The notes beneath the pieces were generated by a model. It made no database searches and was not told the DNA's origin. It worked only from the letters and a program-made list of their open reading frames with translations. Below are positions 62,428-64,000 of a stretch of DNA of 64,000 nucleotides, piece by piece. Position 1 is the first letter of the stretch, and each line of letters starts with the position of its first letter. This DNA is from Paenibacillaceae bacterium (GTDB taxonomy: Bacteria; Bacillota; Clostridia; Lachnospirales; Lachnospiraceae), in NCBI GenBank assembly GCA_015057705.1, contig SVDU01000008.1, positions 95,574 to 159,573 on the forward strand, given 5' to 3'. The translations under genes and the position numbers were made by a program.

Positions 62428-62838
62428 ATGATTAGACCAGTAATGAAGGATGTCGTTTTCCTGAATCAGAAGTCTGAACCGGCGACGGAAGCAGACAAGC
62501 AGGTGGTTCAGGATTTGCTTGATACATTAAAAGCGAATGAAGATGTCTGTGTAGGAATGGCGGCTAACATGATTGGTATCAGGAAGAGAATAATAGCAGT
62601 GAGTATAGGTTTTGCCAATATTGCCATGATTAATCCAGTGATTGTAAAGAAGTCAGGTATGTACGAGACGGAGGAAGGCTGTCTTTCTTTGATTGGAGTA
62701 CGCAATACCACCAGATATAAAGATATAGAGGTGGAGTTTCAGGATATTAATTTTAAAAAACAGTATCAGAAGTTTTCCGGATGGATTGCACAGATTATAC
62801 AACATGAGATAGACCACTGCGATGGCATAGTGATATAG
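62428..62838 (+). CDS. def: Peptide-deformylase-like protein
   Basis: 136 residues. EEGCLSLIGV with metal Cys and QIIQHEIDHCDG with the metal His pair and catalytic Glu are intact. In motif one (GVGMAANMIG) the usual Gln is Met, as in short Clostridial relatives. It removes the N-formyl group from new proteins if active. AAGAAGG precedes the ATG. Confidence 0.82.
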   Translation: MIRPVMKDVVFLNQKSEPATEADKQVVQDLLDTLKANEDVCVGMAANMIGIRKRIIAVSIGFANIAMINPVIVKKSGMYETEEGCLSLIGVRNTTRYKDIEVEFQDINFKKQYQKFSGWIAQIIQHEIDHCDGIVI

Positions 62839-62965
62839 AAACCAAATGCCACCAATGCAGAAAATAATAAAATGCGCCATGCCGCAACATGATTTTTTTG
62901 TACATCAAATGCAAGGTGTCAGACAGTCCGATATGATAATATAGCTCTGGAGAGGAGGTAGATTA

Positions 62966-63841
62966 ATGGAATGGATTGACAGAATGAATAATGCTGTAGA
63001 CTATATTGAATTAAATCTCACGGATGAAATCTCATACGAGAAACTGGCGCAGATTGCATGTTGCTCCACGTATCACTTTCAAAGAATGTTTTCATTCATT
63101 ACGGGCGTACCGTTATCTGAGTATATCAGACGAAGACGTTTGACATTGGCAGCCTTCGAGTTACAGACAAGCAATATTAAAGTGATTGATGTGGCGGTAA
63201 AGTACGGATATGAATCGCCAGAAGCATTTAGTCGGGCATTTAAAAATCTTCATGGTGTAATGCCCATAGCAGCGCGCGATATTGGTGTTTCGCTCAAAGC
63301 CTTTCCTAAAATGACCTTCTCAATATCGATCAAAGGAGTATCTGAGATGAATTATCGTATTGAAGAGAAAGAACCGTTTGAGGTATTTGGACTTGAGCTA
63401 AAGACAACTGTTGTTAATGGGCAATGCTATAAAGATATCCCTGAGTTTTGGATGGCCTGTGGACAGGATGGGCGGGGGCAGGCACTTTTACAGGCTGCCG
63501 GAAAAAAGACAGGTGAGGTGATTGATGCAGGCGTAACATATGACCATAATGTGAATGGAGACATGTCCTATATGGTTGGATGTATTAATAAGGATCAGGC
63601 AGTTTCACCTGAATATAAGACTCTGACCATACCAAAGCAAACATGGGCAATATTTCAAACGGAATGGAAAAGTGAAGACGATGATGAAAAGCTGCATGAA
63701 GTCTGGGGAAGAATCTATTCCGAATGGTTCCCGGTAGCAAGCTATGAGCATGCTGATTGTGATTTTGATATGGAAATGTATTTTAGCGATTTACAATCAG
63801 GGTATAGTGCTGAAATATGGATTCCAGTTGTACAGAAATAA
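62966..63841 (+). CDS. AraC-family regulator with GyrI-like ligand domain
   Basis: 291 residues. N-terminal double HTH (YEKLAQIACCSTYHFQRMFS, VAVKYGYESPEAFSRAFKNL), C-terminal GyrI-like/effector-binding domain (RIEEKEPFEVFGLELKT, MYFSDLQSGYSAEIWIPV). Such regulators often sense small aromatic or drug-like ligands. GGAGAGGAGG precedes the ATG. A strong terminator follows. Confidence 0.9.
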   Translation: MEWIDRMNNAVDYIELNLTDEISYEKLAQIACCSTYHFQRMFSFITGVPLSEYIRRRRLTLAAFELQTSNIKVIDVAVKYGYESPEAFSRAFKNLHGVMPIAARDIGVSLKAFPKMTFSISIKGVSEMNYRIEEKEPFEVFGLELKTTVVNGQCYKDIPEFWMACGQDGRGQALLQAAGKKTGEVIDAGVTYDHNVNGDMSYMVGCINKDQAVSPEYKTLTIPKQTWAIFQTEWKSEDDDEKLHEVWGRIYSEWFPVASYEHADCDFDMEMYFSDLQSGYSAEIWIPVVQK

Positions 63842-63870
63842 GACTGTAAAATAAGAGTATATACAATAAA

Positions 63871-63921
63871 AATGAGCTGGCACTCTAAGGCGTAATTCCA
63901 TAGAGTGCCAGCTCATTTTTT
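63871..63921 (+). terminator. Terminator after AraC gene; group II intron insertion site
   Basis: AATGAGCTGGCACTCTA (63871-63887) pairs perfectly with TAGAGTGCCAGCTCATT (63901-63917), 17 bp, then T. The intron begins two bases later. Confidence 0.92.
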
Positions 63922-63923
63922 GT

Positions 63924-64000
63924 GTGTGCCCGGCGGGCACACGTTCCAACGAGTGTAAGTCTTGAATCCGCCCGGTAGTGGGAAGGATATAGCCGAAGGC
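63924..64000 (+). mobile_element. 5' end of a group IIC intron, cut by window edge
   Basis: Starts GTGTGCCCGGC, the known 5' end of group IIC introns (as in the Oceanobacillus iheyensis intron), followed by GAGTGTAAGTC, the equivalent of the conserved GGTGAGAGTCC stretch. It sits just behind a transcription terminator, the preferred insertion site of class C introns. The rest, including any reverse-transcriptase gene, lies outside the window. Confidence 0.7.

Noticed and set aside
1..64000. tRNA, rRNA or CRISPR arrays
   Set aside because: Looked for by eye; nothing with the required structure or repeats was found.

Overview
The window looks like chromosome of a Gram-positive, spore-former-type Clostridium, most likely a Lachnospiraceae (Lacrimispora or [Clostridium] saccharolyticum-like). 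This is inferred from moderate GC, strong AGGAGG ribosome-binding sites, many intrinsic terminators, YesMN-type sensor pairs, lipoproteins with Thr/Ala-rich linkers and a SAM-I riboswitch before metK. No tRNA, rRNA or CRISPR array was seen. Almost all genes are on the + strand; the main exceptions are an AraC regulator, a YesN/YesM pair and a DeoR regulator.

Layout. 1-8.0 kb, mostly housekeeping: two paralogous sugar nucleotidyltransferases (the first cut by the window start), a proline-rich PPYWG repeat protein, a membrane-anchored protein with a degenerate C39-like end, murA, and riboswitch-controlled metK. 8.0-16.1 kb, a polyol PTS locus: two mannitol-type EIICB proteins, an MtlR-type PRD activator, EIIA, a 1-phosphofructokinase-like kinase and a SorE-like zinc dehydrogenase. 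Its two main promoters share the same operator and spacing. 16.2-19.2 kb: a two-component system and a Cys-rich DUF6062-like protein. 19.2-31.4 kb, glycoside use: an AraC regulator divergent from two Gfo/Idh/MocA oxidoreductases and a TIM-barrel isomerase, then YesN/YesM, a sugar ABC importer and a GH28 pectinase-like enzyme.

31.4-42.0 kb is a myo-inositol catabolic cluster (DeoR regulator, iolJ-like aldolase, iolA, a LacI regulator, iolC, iolD, iolB, iolE, iolG) arranged in at least three transcription units. 42.1-42.8 kb holds an alpha/beta-hydrolase broken by an internal deletion. 43.0-53.1 kb: an MgtC-like protein, a PHP phosphoesterase, a ROK sugar kinase, a large unrecognised protein resembling alpha-toroid polysaccharide lyases, and a complete Opp/Dpp-type importer that may carry oligosaccharides rather than peptides. 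53.1-58.0 kb: a polar amino-acid ABC importer, a cytidylate-kinase-like protein and a CorA transporter. 58.0-64 kb: a DEAD-box RNA helicase with a structured leader, an RlmD-type rRNA methyltransferase, an AT-rich endonuclease-IV-like protein, a peptide-deformylase-like protein and an AraC/GyrI-like regulator. The last ~77 bases match the 5' end of a group IIC intron sitting just behind that gene's terminator.

The most interesting points are: a polyol route that appears to run through a ketose-1-phosphate instead of MtlD; matching operator/promoter pairs and two sets of 21-bp direct repeats that tie specific regulators to specific operons; a Gfo/Idh plus isomerase set that may cleave glycosides by oxidation-elimination; an unrecognised 546-residue protein; and the intron end. 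All calls come from reading sequence and motifs by eye; no database search was run.
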